A DNA stretch of 64,000 nt from an uncultured Algibacter sp. (GCA_947502405.1 CANMZT010000010.1:62001-126000), one strand, 5' to 3'. Positions 8,376 to 18,212 are shown, numbered from the stretch's first letter. Program-made: numbers and translations. Notes: generated by a model not told the origin, from the sequence alone.

Positions 8376-11300
8376 ATGAAGTTTCAGAAATTAATAATAC
8401 TAGTTCTTGTTTTTATTTCAAACGCCTGTGCTACTTACAAACCACAGTATAAAGACGAAACTACTCAAGCTAAATTTCCAGATAAAAAAATAGCACATTC
8501 ATTTTATCTAATTGGTGACGCCGGCAATTACGAATTAGGAGAGTCTACCAAAGTTTTAAATACGTTTAAAAAAGAATTAAGTGAAGCTACAAAAAATAGT
8601 ACAGCTATATTTTTAGGTGATAATATTTACCCTATTGGTTTTCCAGATAAGGATAATAAACATAGAGCGTCTGCAGAAAGATATATAAAAGCGCAAACTG
8701 ATGTAGCCAAAAATTTTAAAGGACGAACTGTTTTTATTCCAGGTAATCATGATTGGTATTCCGGTGTTAAGGGTTTAAAGCGACAAGAAAAATTTGTTGA
8801 AGATGCATTAGGTAAGAATACGTTTTTACCCGAAAATGGATGTCCCATTGAGAAAATTCATGTTACTGAAGATATTGACCTTATATTAGTTGATAGCCAA
8901 TGGTACATCACAAATTGGAATAATAAGCCAACAATAAATGACGAATGTGAAATAAAAACTAGAGATGCTTTTCTAGCAGAGTTTAGCAGTCTTATAAAAA
9001 AAGCAAGAAACAAAACAACTATTGTCGCTATCCATCACCCAATGTTTGTTAACGGGCCACATGGCGGTCAGTTTAGTTTTAAAAATCATATGAAACCACT
9101 TCCTGTTATTGGGACATTGATTAATGTGTTTAGAAAAACTAATGGTTTGTCTAATGTAGACTTGCAAAATAAGCATTATAATGAGCTAAAACAGCGTTTG
9201 GTTACCCTAGCACAAGAAAATAAAAAAGTAGTTTTTGTATCAGGGCATGAACATAGTTTACAGTATTTAGAAAAAGATAATTTAAAGCAAATAGTAAGTG
9301 GTTCTGGATCCAAGAAAACACCAACGCGAAATGTTGGAGCAGGTTTGTTTTCGTATGGCACTCCAGGATATGCCAGACTTGATGTATTTAAGGATGGTTC
9401 TTCTTATGTTCGGTTTTATTCTGTAACAGACGAAAACATAGTTTTTCAGAGTGAAGTTTTTAGAAAAGATTTAAGTCCAGTAATGGCGTATAAAAGCGAC
9501 TTTCCAGAAACAATTTTAGCATCCATATATACACCTGAAGAGACCAATGCCTCAAAATCTCAAGAGTTTTTCTGGGGAGAACGCTACCGCAAATATTTTA
9601 GTACTAAAGTTAAAGCACCAACCGTAAATTTAGATACGCTTTTTGGAGGTTTAAAACCTGTACGTAAAGGAGGAGGAAATCAATCCAAATCCTTACGCTT
9701 AGAGGATAAAAATGGAGCACAATATGTAATGCGCGCTTTACGGAAACAGGCGTTACAGTATTTGCAGGCTGTTGTATTTAAAGATCAATACATAGAAGGG
9801 CAATTTGAAGATACAGCAATTGAAAAGCTATTGCTTGATGTGTTTACAGGGTCTCATCCTTATGCGCCTTTTGTTATTGGAGATTTATCTGATGCTGTGG
9901 GCGTTTACCACACAAATCCAGTTTTATATTATGTGCCAAAACAAAAGGCACTAGGTGATTATAATGGGGACTTTGGTGATGAATTGTATATGATTGAAGA
10001 ACATACTTCTGAAGGACATGGCGATTTAGCAAGTTTTGGTTTTCAAAATGAAATAGAAGGTACTGATGATATGATGAAACGCCTTCACAAAGATGAAGAT
10101 ATTATTATCGATGAAGCATCTTATATACGTGCACGTTTATTCGATATGCTAATAGGAGACTGGGATCGTCATCACGACCAATGGCGCTGGATAGAATTTA
10201 AAGAAAATGGCAAGAAAGTTTATAGGCCGCTTCCAAGAGATAGGGATCAGGCATTTTCAATTATGGGAGATGGCGCATTATTAAAGTCGGCCATTGCATT
10301 AATACCAGCTGCACGTTTACTCAGACCTTACAGTGATGATCTTAAGGATGTAAAGAGTGTAAATGTAGAACCATACCCGCTAGATATGGAGCTCATACAG
10401 CGTTCTGGCAAAGAGGTTTGGGATGCACAAGTAAAAATTATTCAAGAGGGCATAACGGATGAGGTTATTGAGAAATCTTTTTTAAATATGCCAGAAGCGG
10501 TAAGAGATGAAACTGTTGAAGAGATTAAGAGTAAATTAAAAGCTAGAAGAGGAAATCTACAAAAAATCTCAGACCGTTATTTTAAACTCGTCAATAAACT
10601 GGCTGTTATAAAAGGCACCAACAAAGACGATTGGTTTGATATTGAGCGCTTACCAAATGGGCAAACAAAAGTTACAGGTTACCGTATTAAAGATGATAAA
10701 AAGGCAGATGTATTTATTGATCGTACTTATAATGTATCAGAAACCAAAGAAATTTGGATTTATGCTTTGGATGATGATGATGTTTTCCATGTGTACGGCA
10801 AAAGTGATAAGTATATAAAAATATTGTTGCTAGGTGGGCAAAACAATGACACTTATGATATTAAAAATGGTAATAAAATTAAGTACTACGATTATAAATC
10901 AAAACCAAATACCTTTAAAACAAATAAAGGTAACCGTAGATTAACAGATAACTATTATACAAATGTTTACAACTACAAGAAGCTAAAAAACAGTGTCACT
11001 CAGATTTTACCTAGTTTGGGAGCAAACCCCGACGATGGATTTAAAATTGGTGCAGCATTTACCAAAACCAATTTTAATTTTGAGCGTAACCCATTTTCAT
11101 CAAGGCATAGTTTAAAAGCAGAATACTTTTTTGCAACTAATGGTTTTAATTTTAATTATGGTGGAGAGTTTGCTAATGTTTTTTTTCAAAATGTAAATTT
11201 TGGAATAGATATTCAATATAATAGTCCAAATTATGCTACAAACTTTTTTGGCTTCGGAAATGAAACCTTAAATCCAGAGGCAGAAGAAAATGATGGATTA

Positions 11301-12050
11301 GATGTTGATTTAGATTATAATCGTGTAAAAATTAGAACATTTAGAGCTATGCCAGCCATGGTTTGGCGTGGTTATTCTGGTTCTGAAGTGAAATTAAGTT
11401 TACTATACGAATCTAATGAAGTAGCGCGTACCGAAAACAGGTTTATAGAGACATTATCTGAGGATGATCCTTTGTTTGATAATCAAGATTTTTGGGGTTT
11501 TGATGCACAGTATAGTTACGAAAATAAGGATAGAGAGGCATTTCCAACTCTAGGTTTTCAATTAAGTTTACAAGCAGGTTATAAAAACAATGTGTCTACT
11601 GAAAAAGGGTTTTCTTATGTCATCCCCAAAATGGGTTTTGATTATAAGTTAATTCCAAGCGGTAATTTGGTTTTAGCAACAAACTTTATTGGTCATATTA
11701 ATTTTGGTGATGAGTTTGAGTTTTATCAAGGCGCAACATTAGGTGCTAATAATGGTTTAAGAGGTTTTAGAAACCAGCGTTTTACAGGAAAGCGAGCTTT
11801 TGCACAAAGTACAGATTTACGACTAAATTTAACTCAAGTTAAAACAGGTTGGTTTCCATTATATCTTGGTTTATATGGAGGTGTTGATTATGGTAGAGTT
11901 TGGTTGGATGATGATAATTCAAAAAAATGGAACAATTCTTTTGGTGGCGGTGTGTTCATCAACATGGCTAATATGCTTACTGGAAATATTTCGGCTTTTA
12001 ATAGTGATGACGGTTTACGTTTAGCCTTTAGATTAGGTTTTGGATTCTAA
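8376..12050 (+). CDS. Metallophosphatase with a kinase-like middle region and a C-terminal Omp85-type beta-barrel
   Basis: 1224 residues with a lipoprotein-like start (S-N-A-C, Cys18). Residues about 42-300 are a calcineurin-like metallophosphatase: GDAG 47-50, GDN 81-83, GNHD 123-126, HH 220-221, GHEH 290-293. The middle contains a Gly-rich segment with downstream Lys/Arg (RKGGGNQSKSLRL from 430; Y-V-M-R-A-L-R-K to 457), then GDWDRHHDQW (594-603) and P-R-D-R-D-Q-A-F (620-627), a layout recalling CotH/Fam20-type kinases. The last about 350 residues are amphipathic strands with the Omp85-family motif GLRGFRNQRFTG (1127-1138) and a terminal Phe, so this part should sit in the outer membrane. 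Such long proteins are common in flavobacteria and usually annotated only as metallophosphoesterases. Substrate unknown. Confidence 0.82.
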   Translation: MKFQKLIILVLVFISNACATYKPQYKDETTQAKFPDKKIAHSFYLIGDAGNYELGESTKVLNTFKKELSEATKNSTAIFLGDNIYPIGFPDKDNKHRASAERYIKAQTDVAKNFKGRTVFIPGNHDWYSGVKGLKRQEKFVEDALGKNTFLPENGCPIEKIHVTEDIDLILVDSQWYITNWNNKPTINDECEIKTRDAFLAEFSSLIKKARNKTTIVAIHHPMFVNGPHGGQFSFKNHMKPLPVIGTLINVFRKTNGLSNVDLQNKHYNELKQRLVTLAQENKKVVFVSGHEHSLQYLEKDNLKQIVSGSGSKKTPTRNVGAGLFSYGTPGYARLDVFKDGSSYVRFYSVTDENIVFQSEVFRKDLSPVMAYKSDFPETILASIYTPEETNASKSQEFFWGERYRKYFSTKVKAPTVNLDTLFGGLKPVRKGGGNQSKSLRLEDKNGAQYVMRALRKQALQYLQAVVFKDQYIEGQFEDTAIEKLLLDVFTGSHPYAPFVIGDLSDAVGVYHTNPVLYYVPKQKALGDYNGDFGDELYMIEEHTSEGHGDLASFGFQNEIEGTDDMMKRLHKDEDIIIDEASYIRARLFDMLIGDWDRHHDQWRWIEFKENGKKVYRPLPRDRDQAFSIMGDGALLKSAIALIPAARLLRPYSDDLKDVKSVNVEPYPLDMELIQRSGKEVWDAQVKIIQEGITDEVIEKSFLNMPEAVRDETVEEIKSKLKARRGNLQKISDRYFKLVNKLAVIKGTNKDDWFDIERLPNGQTKVTGYRIKDDKKADVFIDRTYNVSETKEIWIYALDDDDVFHVYGKSDKYIKILLLGGQNNDTYDIKNGNKIKYYDYKSKPNTFKTNKGNRRLTDNYYTNVYNYKKLKNSVTQILPSLGANPDDGFKIGAAFTKTNFNFERNPFSSRHSLKAEYFFATNGFNFNYGGEFANVFFQNVNFGIDIQYNSPNYATNFFGFGNETLNPEAEENDGLDVDLDYNRVKIRTFRAMPAMVWRGYSGSEVKLSLLYESNEVARTENRFIETLSEDDPLFDNQDFWGFDAQYSYENKDREAFPTLGFQLSLQAGYKNNVSTEKGFSYVIPKMGFDYKLIPSGNLVLATNFIGHINFGDEFEFYQGATLGANNGLRGFRNQRFTGKRAFAQSTDLRLNLTQVKTGWFPLYLGLYGGVDYGRVWLDDDNSKKWNNSFGGGVFINMANMLTGNISAFNSDDGLRLAFRLGFGF

Positions 12051-12151
12051 AAAGAATGTGTTATCCTATAAATATTTCTAGATATCAACTATTATAATTG
12101 TAATTTATGCGAGTGTTTTGCGTCTAAGAAACTATATAAAAATATAAATAA

Positions 12152-12463
12152 ATGAAAAGTAGTTTTAACGATATAATCAATTCAGAAAAAGTAGTGTTAG
12201 TAGATTTTTTTGCAACTTGGTGTGGGCCTTGTCAAGCATTATTACCTATTCTTAAAGAGGTAAAAGATGAGGTGGAAGATGCTGTAAAAGTTGTTAAAAT
12301 TGATATTGATAAAAACAACCCTTTGGCGATGAAATATCAAGTAAGAAGTGTGCCTACCATGATACTTTTTGTTGATGGAGAACCTAAATGGAGACAATCG
12401 GGTGTTTTGCAAAAGAAAGATATTTTAAATGTGATTAAAACCCATTCAGGTATTACCGTTTAA
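12152..12463 (+). CDS. Thioredoxin family protein
   Basis: A 103-residue single-domain thioredoxin with the active site W-C-G-P-C (residues 27-31) and the cis-Pro loop R-S-V-P-T. No signal peptide, so it is a cytoplasmic disulfide reductase. Length is normal for the family. It ends in a four-base overlap with the convergent lipoprotein gene on the minus strand. Because flavobacteria carry several thioredoxins, I do not assign trxA. Confidence 0.9.
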   Translation: MKSSFNDIINSEKVVLVDFFATWCGPCQALLPILKEVKDEVEDAVKVVKIDIDKNNPLAMKYQVRSVPTMILFVDGEPKWRQSGVLQKKDILNVIKTHSGITV

Positions 12464-13260
12464 TTGAATTTGAACTCATAAAGATTTCCGCCATTACCCT
12501 TATCTCTTTCGTCTGTGATATAAACTGTTTTAGAATCTTTAAAGCAAATACCCTCTTTCTGAGAGTTGTGGTCAAATTTTAGTTCTTCAATTTTTCCATC
12601 AAAGAAATTATCACCTTTAAAATTAGTAATCTTCCAAAGTTTATCATGGTTTAACAATACTATGGTTTTTCCATCATCACTGATATCAGCGGCAGTAATG
12701 CGGTGGTTTTTACCATCTAAATTAAATTTTTCAATTAAAGTTGCAGTATGTAGGCCAACCTTGTTGGGAATTTTAAACAACATGCTAGATTTATTTTCTT
12801 TACTAAACACATAGAAAAACCCGTTCCAAACAAAAAACGCTTCAAAATCTTTAGGTTTTACTTTTTTAGGTAAAATAAAATTAATGCGGTCTGCTTTTGT
12901 TTCGTTACTGTCTAAATCAGATATTTTATAAATGGTAAAATCATCCCTATTTTTACTATTGTTTCCAAAATCTCCAATATACAAGTTGCCTTCTTTATCT
13001 GAAGTTAAATCCTCCCAATCAATATTACTAGAGTTTTTTACATCAATATCTTTAATAATATCTCCTTTCAGATTTAAACCATAAATGTTGTTTTTATTTC
13101 CAGAATCCTCAATGGTCCATAATAACGATGAGTTTGCTGCTTTTTCAATAGCAGAAGCTTCTTTTAAACTTTTTGGTAAGTCCGCAATAACGCTTAGCTT
13201 TCCAGTTTGGCAAGCGCTTAATAACACAAAGAATAAAAGCAATTTATGCATGCGATACAT
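12460..13260 (-). CDS. Predicted beta-propeller-like lipoprotein of unknown function
   Basis: 266 residues with a lipoprotein signal (hydrophobic helix then L-L-S-A-C-Q; either the first Met or Met4 may start it). The mature part has short repeated strands with motifs such as S-N-I-D-W-E-D-L, L-Y-I-G-D-F-G-N-N and I-T-D-E-R-D, typical of beta-propeller proteins related to SdiA-regulated or phytase-like esterase families. The function is not known. It would be exported and membrane anchored. Its stop overlaps the thioredoxin stop by four bases. Confidence 0.7.
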   Translation of the reverse strand: MYRMHKLLLFFVLLSACQTGKLSVIADLPKSLKEASAIEKAANSSLLWTIEDSGNKNNIYGLNLKGDIIKDIDVKNSSNIDWEDLTSDKEGNLYIGDFGNNSKNRDDFTIYKISDLDSNETKADRINFILPKKVKPKDFEAFFVWNGFFYVFSKENKSSMLFKIPNKVGLHTATLIEKFNLDGKNHRITAADISDDGKTIVLLNHDKLWKITNFKGDNFFDGKIEELKFDHNSQKEGICFKDSKTVYITDERDKGNGGNLYEFKFN

Positions 13261-13387
13261 GATGTATTTTTTGTTTTCAAAATTACGATATAGTGCACTA
13301 AATGAAAATTAAATAGCATAAACTATTTATAAAAATGGGAAATACCTTTTTAAATTTATAGTTTTAGGCTTGGAAAAAAAATATGAG

Positions 13388-14254
13388 ATGACAACAGTAG
13401 ATGATTTACTGAATCTTTTGGTGCTAGAAAAAATTGGTGAGAACACGTTTAATGGTGTAAGCAAAACTGTTGGAAGTCCTATTGTTTTTGGTGGACAAGT
13501 TTTGGCTCAGGCCTTAAATGCCGCTAGCAGAACGATAACAAATAATAGAATAATGCACTCTATGCATTCTTATTTTTTAGAAGCAGGAGATTTAGGGCAT
13601 CCAATAACGTATAATGTAAGCAGGGTAAGAGATGGAGGAAGTTTTTCTGTAAGGCGAGTAACTGCACATCAAAATGAAACTACAATTTTTATTTTATCGG
13701 CATCTTTCCATAAAAAAGAAGAAGGTTACGAACATCAAATACAGATACCTTCCAATATAAAACAACCAGAAAATTTACTGAGTTGGACAGATATTCGTAA
13801 AGAGTTTGGAGACGCGCTTCCAAAGGGTTTAAAATCGTTTTTAGAAATAAAACGCCCTATAGAATTTAAACCTACTGCTTTTGCAAACCCATTGAAACCA
13901 AAAGATTTACCTCCTAATCATCAAGTGTGGTTTAAATTAAAGGGTAAGGTTGAAGATTTAGATTTGGCAACAAAACAACAGATTTTAACCTATATTTCTG
14001 ATTATAATATTTTAACATCAACCCTAAACCCGCATGCCAGTAAAGCACATTGGGGCAACACCCAAACGGCAAGTTTAGATCATTCCATGTGGTTTTTTAG
14101 AGATTTTGATTTTTCAGATTGGTTGCTTTACGACATGGAATCACCTAGTACTGCTTTGGCAAGAGGTTTTGCCAGAGGACATATTTTTACAAGAAAAGGA
14201 AAATTAGTGGCTACTGTAGCTCAAGAAGGTTTAATAAGGCCTATAAAAAAATAA
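13388..14254 (+). CDS. Acyl-CoA thioesterase II family protein
   Basis: A TesB-type acyl-CoA thioesterase with the double hotdog fold, hydrolysing acyl-CoA to free acid and CoA. From the ATG at 13388 it has 288 residues, close to the family length, starting M-T-T-V-D-D-L-L as homologs do; an in-frame TTG at 13370 would add six residues and cannot be excluded. Family motifs include VFGGQVLAQAL near the N-terminus, H-S-M-H-S-Y-F-L, and near the end S-L-D-H-S-M-W-F and G-F-A-R-G-H-I-F. It is followed after four bases by the GDPD gene, so it opens a run of closely spaced plus-strand genes. Confidence 0.88.
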   Translation: MTTVDDLLNLLVLEKIGENTFNGVSKTVGSPIVFGGQVLAQALNAASRTITNNRIMHSMHSYFLEAGDLGHPITYNVSRVRDGGSFSVRRVTAHQNETTIFILSASFHKKEEGYEHQIQIPSNIKQPENLLSWTDIRKEFGDALPKGLKSFLEIKRPIEFKPTAFANPLKPKDLPPNHQVWFKLKGKVEDLDLATKQQILTYISDYNILTSTLNPHASKAHWGNTQTASLDHSMWFFRDFDFSDWLLYDMESPSTALARGFARGHIFTRKGKLVATVAQEGLIRPIKK

Positions 14255-14258
14255 TATT

Positions 14259-14933
14259 ATGCTTAAAATTGGACATAGAGGTGCAAAAGGGCACCTTGCG
14301 GAAAACACATTAGAATCTATTCAAAAAGCCTTAAAACTGGGTGTTGATGGTGTTGAGATTGATGTACACAGATGTGCATCAGGAGAGTTGGTTGTTTTTC
14401 ATGATTTTACTTTAGATAGAATGACAAATGGAACTGGAGAAGTTTCCAAATTCACCTACAGAGAATTAAAAAAGCTCAAGACCAAAGGGAATTTTGAAAT
14501 TCCAACCTTGGCACAAGTTTTAACTTTAGTTGATAATAAATGCTTATTAAATATTGAATTAAAAGGACATGATACCGCCAAAGAAGCTGCGAGAATTATC
14601 ACATTTTATGTAGAAAAAAAAGGTTGGGAATACAAAAATATTATAGTGTCGAGTTTTCAAGAAGAACTATTGGAAACAGTTTTCAATATTAATAAAGATA
14701 TTCCGCTTGGCGTACTTACTGAAAATAATTTAGAAAAGGCTACAGTCTTAGCAAAACGCATAAATGCAGTTTCCATTCATGTAAATTATACCATGCTTAC
14801 CGAGGAAATCGTAGAAGAATTAAAACAAAATTATAAAGTGTTTGCTTTTACAGTAAATAATTTAAACCCATTGGCAAGAATTCAATCTTACGGTGTAGAT
14901 GCTATCATTTCTGATTATCCTGACCGAATATGA
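14259..14933 (+). CDS. Glycerophosphodiester phosphodiesterase family protein
   Basis: 224 residues, a compact GDPD domain without signal peptide. It shows GHRGAKGHLAENT at the N-terminus (catalytic His and metal site) and V-E-I-D-V-H with V-F-H-D-F-T-L-D-R, the second catalytic His region. The end I-S-D-Y-P-D is family typical. It should hydrolyse glycerophosphodiesters to glycerol-3-phosphate and alcohol in the cytoplasm. Its stop overlaps the start of the following flavoprotein (ATGA arrangement), indicating translational coupling. Confidence 0.88.
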   Translation: MLKIGHRGAKGHLAENTLESIQKALKLGVDGVEIDVHRCASGELVVFHDFTLDRMTNGTGEVSKFTYRELKKLKTKGNFEIPTLAQVLTLVDNKCLLNIELKGHDTAKEAARIITFYVEKKGWEYKNIIVSSFQEELLETVFNINKDIPLGVLTENNLEKATVLAKRINAVSIHVNYTMLTEEIVEELKQNYKVFAFTVNNLNPLARIQSYGVDAIISDYPDRI

Positions 14934-16144
14934 TTAAAAAGGATGTGATTATTGTTGGTGGAGGAGCTGCTGGTTTTTTTGCTGCAATAAACATTGCTGA
15001 ACAACGTCCAGATTTAAACATAGCCATACTAGAGCGTGGTAAGGAAGGTTTAACTAAAGTGAAAATTTCTGGAGGAGGACGTTGTAATGTTACACACGCA
15101 GAATTTATACCACAAGAATTGGTTTCAAATTATCCCAGAGGCGAAAAAGAACTACTTGGGCCTTTTCATAAATTCATGACTGGAGATACTATAGAGTGGT
15201 TTGAAAAAAGAGGTGTTGCACTTAAGATAGAAGACGATGGTAGAATATTCCCAGTATCTAACTCTTCACAAACTATTATTGATTGCTTTTTAAATGAAGC
15301 TGAAAAGTTTGGTGTTGAGGTGCTATATAATCATGCAGTTAGATTGATAGATAAAGAAGACAGTGATTTTAAAATTAAAACCACACAAGGTGAGTTTTCT
15401 GCCCAAAAAGTTTTAATTGCTACAGGGAGTAATCCAAAAATTTGGAATCTGCTTGAAGACTTTGGGCATACGATTTCTCAACCCGTACCATCTTTATTTA
15501 CATTCAATATTGAAGATGAACGCATTAAAGGTATTCCTGGGGTAGCTGCAAAAGATGTAGAAATTAAGGTTTTAGAGACAGGTCTATGGAGTGAAGGTCC
15601 TTTATTGATAACCCACTGGGGCATGAGTGCACCAGCTATTTTAAAATTATCGGCTTTTGGAGCATTAGAATTATCAAAACGAAATTACAAGTTTCAAATA
15701 GAAGTGAATTTTATAAAGCAACCTTTTGATGAGTGTTTAGAAACTTTAAAAGATTTAAAACAGGATTTAGCTAAAAAAACAGTATTTAAATCCACACAAT
15801 TTGATCTGCCTAAACGTTTGTGGCATCAATTAGTATTGGCTTCAAATATGAGCATTGAAACCCGTTGGGCAGATTTAAATAAAACACAGTTAGAAAACTT
15901 TTCAAGTCAATTAACCCAAGCTGTTTTTGATGTGGATGGTAAAAGCACTTTTAAAGAAGAGTTTGTTACCGCTGGAGGTGTAAACCTTAAAGAAGTCAAT
16001 TTTAAAACCTTTGAAAGTAAATATGTTAAAGGGCTTTATTTTGCAGGCGAAGTACTAAATATTGATGCGGTAACAGGAGGTTTTAACTTTCAAAATGCAT
16101 GGACAGGGGCGTTTATTGCTGCAAAGGATATAGTAAATTCATAA
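14930..16144 (+). CDS. NAD(P)/FAD-dependent oxidoreductase, BaiN/HI0933 (YhiN) family
   Basis: 404 residues with an N-terminal FAD-binding Rossmann motif I-I-V-G-G-G-A-A-G-F, the family-specific K-I-S-G-G-G-R-C-N-V-T segment, and the C-terminal flavin contact A-G-E-V-L-N-I-D-A-V-T-G-G-F-N. This matches the HI0933/YhiN/BaiN flavoproteins, whose physiological substrate is in most bacteria undefined. Cytoplasmic. It starts inside the stop of the GDPD gene and ends four bases before the DUF4174 gene. Confidence 0.9.
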   Translation: MIKKDVIIVGGGAAGFFAAINIAEQRPDLNIAILERGKEGLTKVKISGGGRCNVTHAEFIPQELVSNYPRGEKELLGPFHKFMTGDTIEWFEKRGVALKIEDDGRIFPVSNSSQTIIDCFLNEAEKFGVEVLYNHAVRLIDKEDSDFKIKTTQGEFSAQKVLIATGSNPKIWNLLEDFGHTISQPVPSLFTFNIEDERIKGIPGVAAKDVEIKVLETGLWSEGPLLITHWGMSAPAILKLSAFGALELSKRNYKFQIEVNFIKQPFDECLETLKDLKQDLAKKTVFKSTQFDLPKRLWHQLVLASNMSIETRWADLNKTQLENFSSQLTQAVFDVDGKSTFKEEFVTAGGVNLKEVNFKTFESKYVKGLYFAGEVLNIDAVTGGFNFQNAWTGAFIAAKDIVNS

Positions 16145-16148
16145 TGTA

Positions 16149-16550
16149 ATGAAGTATATAGTTTTGGCATTAATTTTATCACAAAGTATGTGGTCTCAAA
16201 ATTTAGATTCGCATTTATGGGAAAACCGAGTTATTGTAATTTCTGCAGCTAAAAACAACAAAGCATATGCTACAAAACAATTCAATTTGTTCAAATTAAA
16301 AACGAAAGGATTAATTGATAGAAAACTGGTAATTTATAAATGTATTGAAAATTCATGTGTCTTACATGATTTTAAGAATAAGCAAAAAACATTTAATATT
16401 AATAGAAAAATATCGGGTTTTAGTGTTGCATTAATAGGATTAGACGGTAGTGAAAAATACAAATCTACCCAAGTTGAAAAAGCAGAAGTGTTTTTCAATC
16501 TTATTGACAAAATGCCAATGAGACGTCAGGAGGTCAAAAATAAAAAATGA
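16149..16550 (+). CDS. DUF4174 domain-containing exported protein
   Basis: 133 residues with a signal peptide (M-K-Y-I-V-L-A-L-I-L-S-Q-S-M-W-S-Q). The mature part resembles DUF4174: a start such as L-W-E-N-R-V-I-V-I-S-A, a strand-helix thioredoxin-like outline and a conserved L-I-G-L-D-G. No redox Cys pair typical of thioredoxins is seen. Function unknown; probably periplasmic. It lies between the flavoprotein and DUF1697 genes with gaps of only a few bases. Confidence 0.75.
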   Translation: MKYIVLALILSQSMWSQNLDSHLWENRVIVISAAKNNKAYATKQFNLFKLKTKGLIDRKLVIYKCIENSCVLHDFKNKQKTFNINRKISGFSVALIGLDGSEKYKSTQVEKAEVFFNLIDKMPMRRQEVKNKK

Positions 16551-16554
16551 AACT

Positions 16555-17085
16555 ATGGCTAAATATGTTGCGCTATTAAGAGGAGTAAATGTAAGCGGAC
16601 ATAAGAGGATTCCAATGGCGGAATTAAGGGAATTACTTGTAAAATCAGATTTAAAGGATGTACAAACGTATATACAGAGCGGTAATGTTATTTTTGAATC
16701 CTCTATTGCTGACAAGGAGAAATTGGTATCCATAATTCATAACGCTATTAAGTCTCATTTTGGCTTTGAAGTACCAATTTTAGTTTTAAGGCCAAAAGAA
16801 TTGCAACAAATTTTTGACGATTGTCCCTTTGAACAAGAAAAGAAAGAAAATAGTTATTTTATGATGTTGTATTCTAATGCTGATAATGATTTAGTTGAGA
16901 CAATTTCCCAACTGTCATATCCAAATGAAGCATTTAAAATAACTGATAATGCTATTTATTTCTATTGTTCTGTGGGTTATGGAAAAGCAAAACTTGGAAA
17001 TAATTTCTTTGAGCGAAAATTAAAAGTTATAGCTACGGCTAGAAACTTTAAAACAATGTTAAAGTTATTATCTTTGTCTAGTTAA
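16555..17085 (+). CDS. DUF1697 domain-containing protein
   Basis: 176 residues with the family hallmark at the N-terminus: Y-V-A-L-L-R-G-V-N-V, then a helix and Y-I-Q-S-G-N-V-I-F. Length is normal for DUF1697, a widespread cytoplasmic family of unknown biochemical role. It starts four bases after the DUF4174 gene and is followed after nine bases by diphosphomevalonate decarboxylase, so it is probably co-transcribed with these genes. Confidence 0.88.
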   Translation: MAKYVALLRGVNVSGHKRIPMAELRELLVKSDLKDVQTYIQSGNVIFESSIADKEKLVSIIHNAIKSHFGFEVPILVLRPKELQQIFDDCPFEQEKKENSYFMMLYSNADNDLVETISQLSYPNEAFKITDNAIYFYCSVGYGKAKLGNNFFERKLKVIATARNFKTMLKLLSLSS

Positions 17086-17094
17086 AAAAGATAG

Positions 17095-18174
17095 ATGATA
17101 GAAAAAGAATTTATTCCTCAATCTTATTCCAATACTGTTGAAAAAGGAAGTTTTACTTGGTCTTCTCCAAGTAATATTGCATTAATAAAATATTGGGGTA
17201 AAAAGAAAAATCAAATACCTGAGAACCCTTCCATTAGTTTTACGCTTAGTAATTGTAAAACCATTACAACGCTAAGTTTTTCAAAAAAAGAAAACACAAA
17301 TACATTCTCTTTTGAAGTTTTTTTAGATGGAGCGCAGAAAGATGATTTCAAACCAAAAATTGAAACATTTTTTAATAGGATAGAAGCTTACTTACCATTT
17401 TTAAAAGGCTATCATTTTAAAATAGAAACTTCAAACACATTTCCTCATAGTTCAGGAATAGCATCTTCAGCTTCTGGGATGAGTGCTTTAGCTTTATGTT
17501 TGATGAGTATTGAAAAGGAACTAAACCCAAATGCTTCTGAAGAAGATTTCATAAAAAAAGCATCATTCCTAGCCCGATTAGGTTCTGGAAGTGCTTGTAG
17601 AAGTTTAGAAGGCGATTTGGTAGTTTGGGGGAAACATAAAAGTATTCAAAGCAGTTCTGATTTATTTGGTGTAAAATATCCTTGTGATGTACATCAAAAC
17701 TTCAAAAATTATCAAGACACCATCCTTTTAGTAGATAAGGGAGAGAAACAGGTAAGTAGTACGGTTGGTCATAATTTAATGTTTGGGCATCCATTTGCTC
17801 AAGAGCGTTTTAGTCAAGCTAATACTAATCTTTCAGATATTATTTCAATATTAAAAGATGGAGATTTAGATAAATTCATTGCTCTAGTTGAAAGCGAAGC
17901 ATTGACACTGCATGCTATGATGATGACCAGTATGCCATATTTTATTCTGATGAAACCAAATACACTGGAAATTATCAATAAAATTTGGGCATTTAGAAAA
18001 GAAACAAATTCCAAAGTTTGTTTCACGTTAGATGCAGGTGCAAACGTACATGTCTTGTATCCCGAGCATGAATCCAAGTCAGTTTTGGAATTCATTAAGA
18101 ATGAATTAGTTGCATATTGCCAAAATGGACAGTATATTTGCGACGTTATTGGTTTGGGGGCTAATAAATTATAA
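17095..18174 (+). CDS. mvaD: Diphosphomevalonate decarboxylase
   Basis: 359 residues of the GHMP kinase superfamily catalysing ATP-dependent decarboxylation of mevalonate diphosphate to isopentenyl diphosphate. Diagnostic features: SSPSNIALIKYWGKK near residue 23, the GHMP ATP loop S-S-G-I-A-S-S-A-S-G (119-128), R-L-G-S-G-S-A-C-R-S (161-170) and a late D-A-G-A-N-V-H-V. The family's usual length is about 330-360. Mevalonate kinase follows immediately, confirming that this organism uses the mevalonate pathway for isoprenoids, as flavobacteria typically do. Confidence 0.93.
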   Translation: MIEKEFIPQSYSNTVEKGSFTWSSPSNIALIKYWGKKKNQIPENPSISFTLSNCKTITTLSFSKKENTNTFSFEVFLDGAQKDDFKPKIETFFNRIEAYLPFLKGYHFKIETSNTFPHSSGIASSASGMSALALCLMSIEKELNPNASEEDFIKKASFLARLGSGSACRSLEGDLVVWGKHKSIQSSSDLFGVKYPCDVHQNFKNYQDTILLVDKGEKQVSSTVGHNLMFGHPFAQERFSQANTNLSDIISILKDGDLDKFIALVESEALTLHAMMMTSMPYFILMKPNTLEIINKIWAFRKETNSKVCFTLDAGANVHVLYPEHESKSVLEFIKNELVAYCQNGQYICDVIGLGANKL

Positions 18175-18204
18175 GAACAATGATAATTTTGTTTAAAAAA
18201 ATAT

Positions 18205-18212
18205 TATATTTG
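18205..18212 (+). promoter_or_regulatory. -7 element (TATATTTG) before mevalonate kinase
   Basis: TATATTTG matches TAnnTTTG in the 70-base gap before the mevalonate kinase start. A TTTG at 18188-18191 lies only 13 bases upstream, shorter than the usual spacing, so the -33 part is uncertain. Confidence 0.45.
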
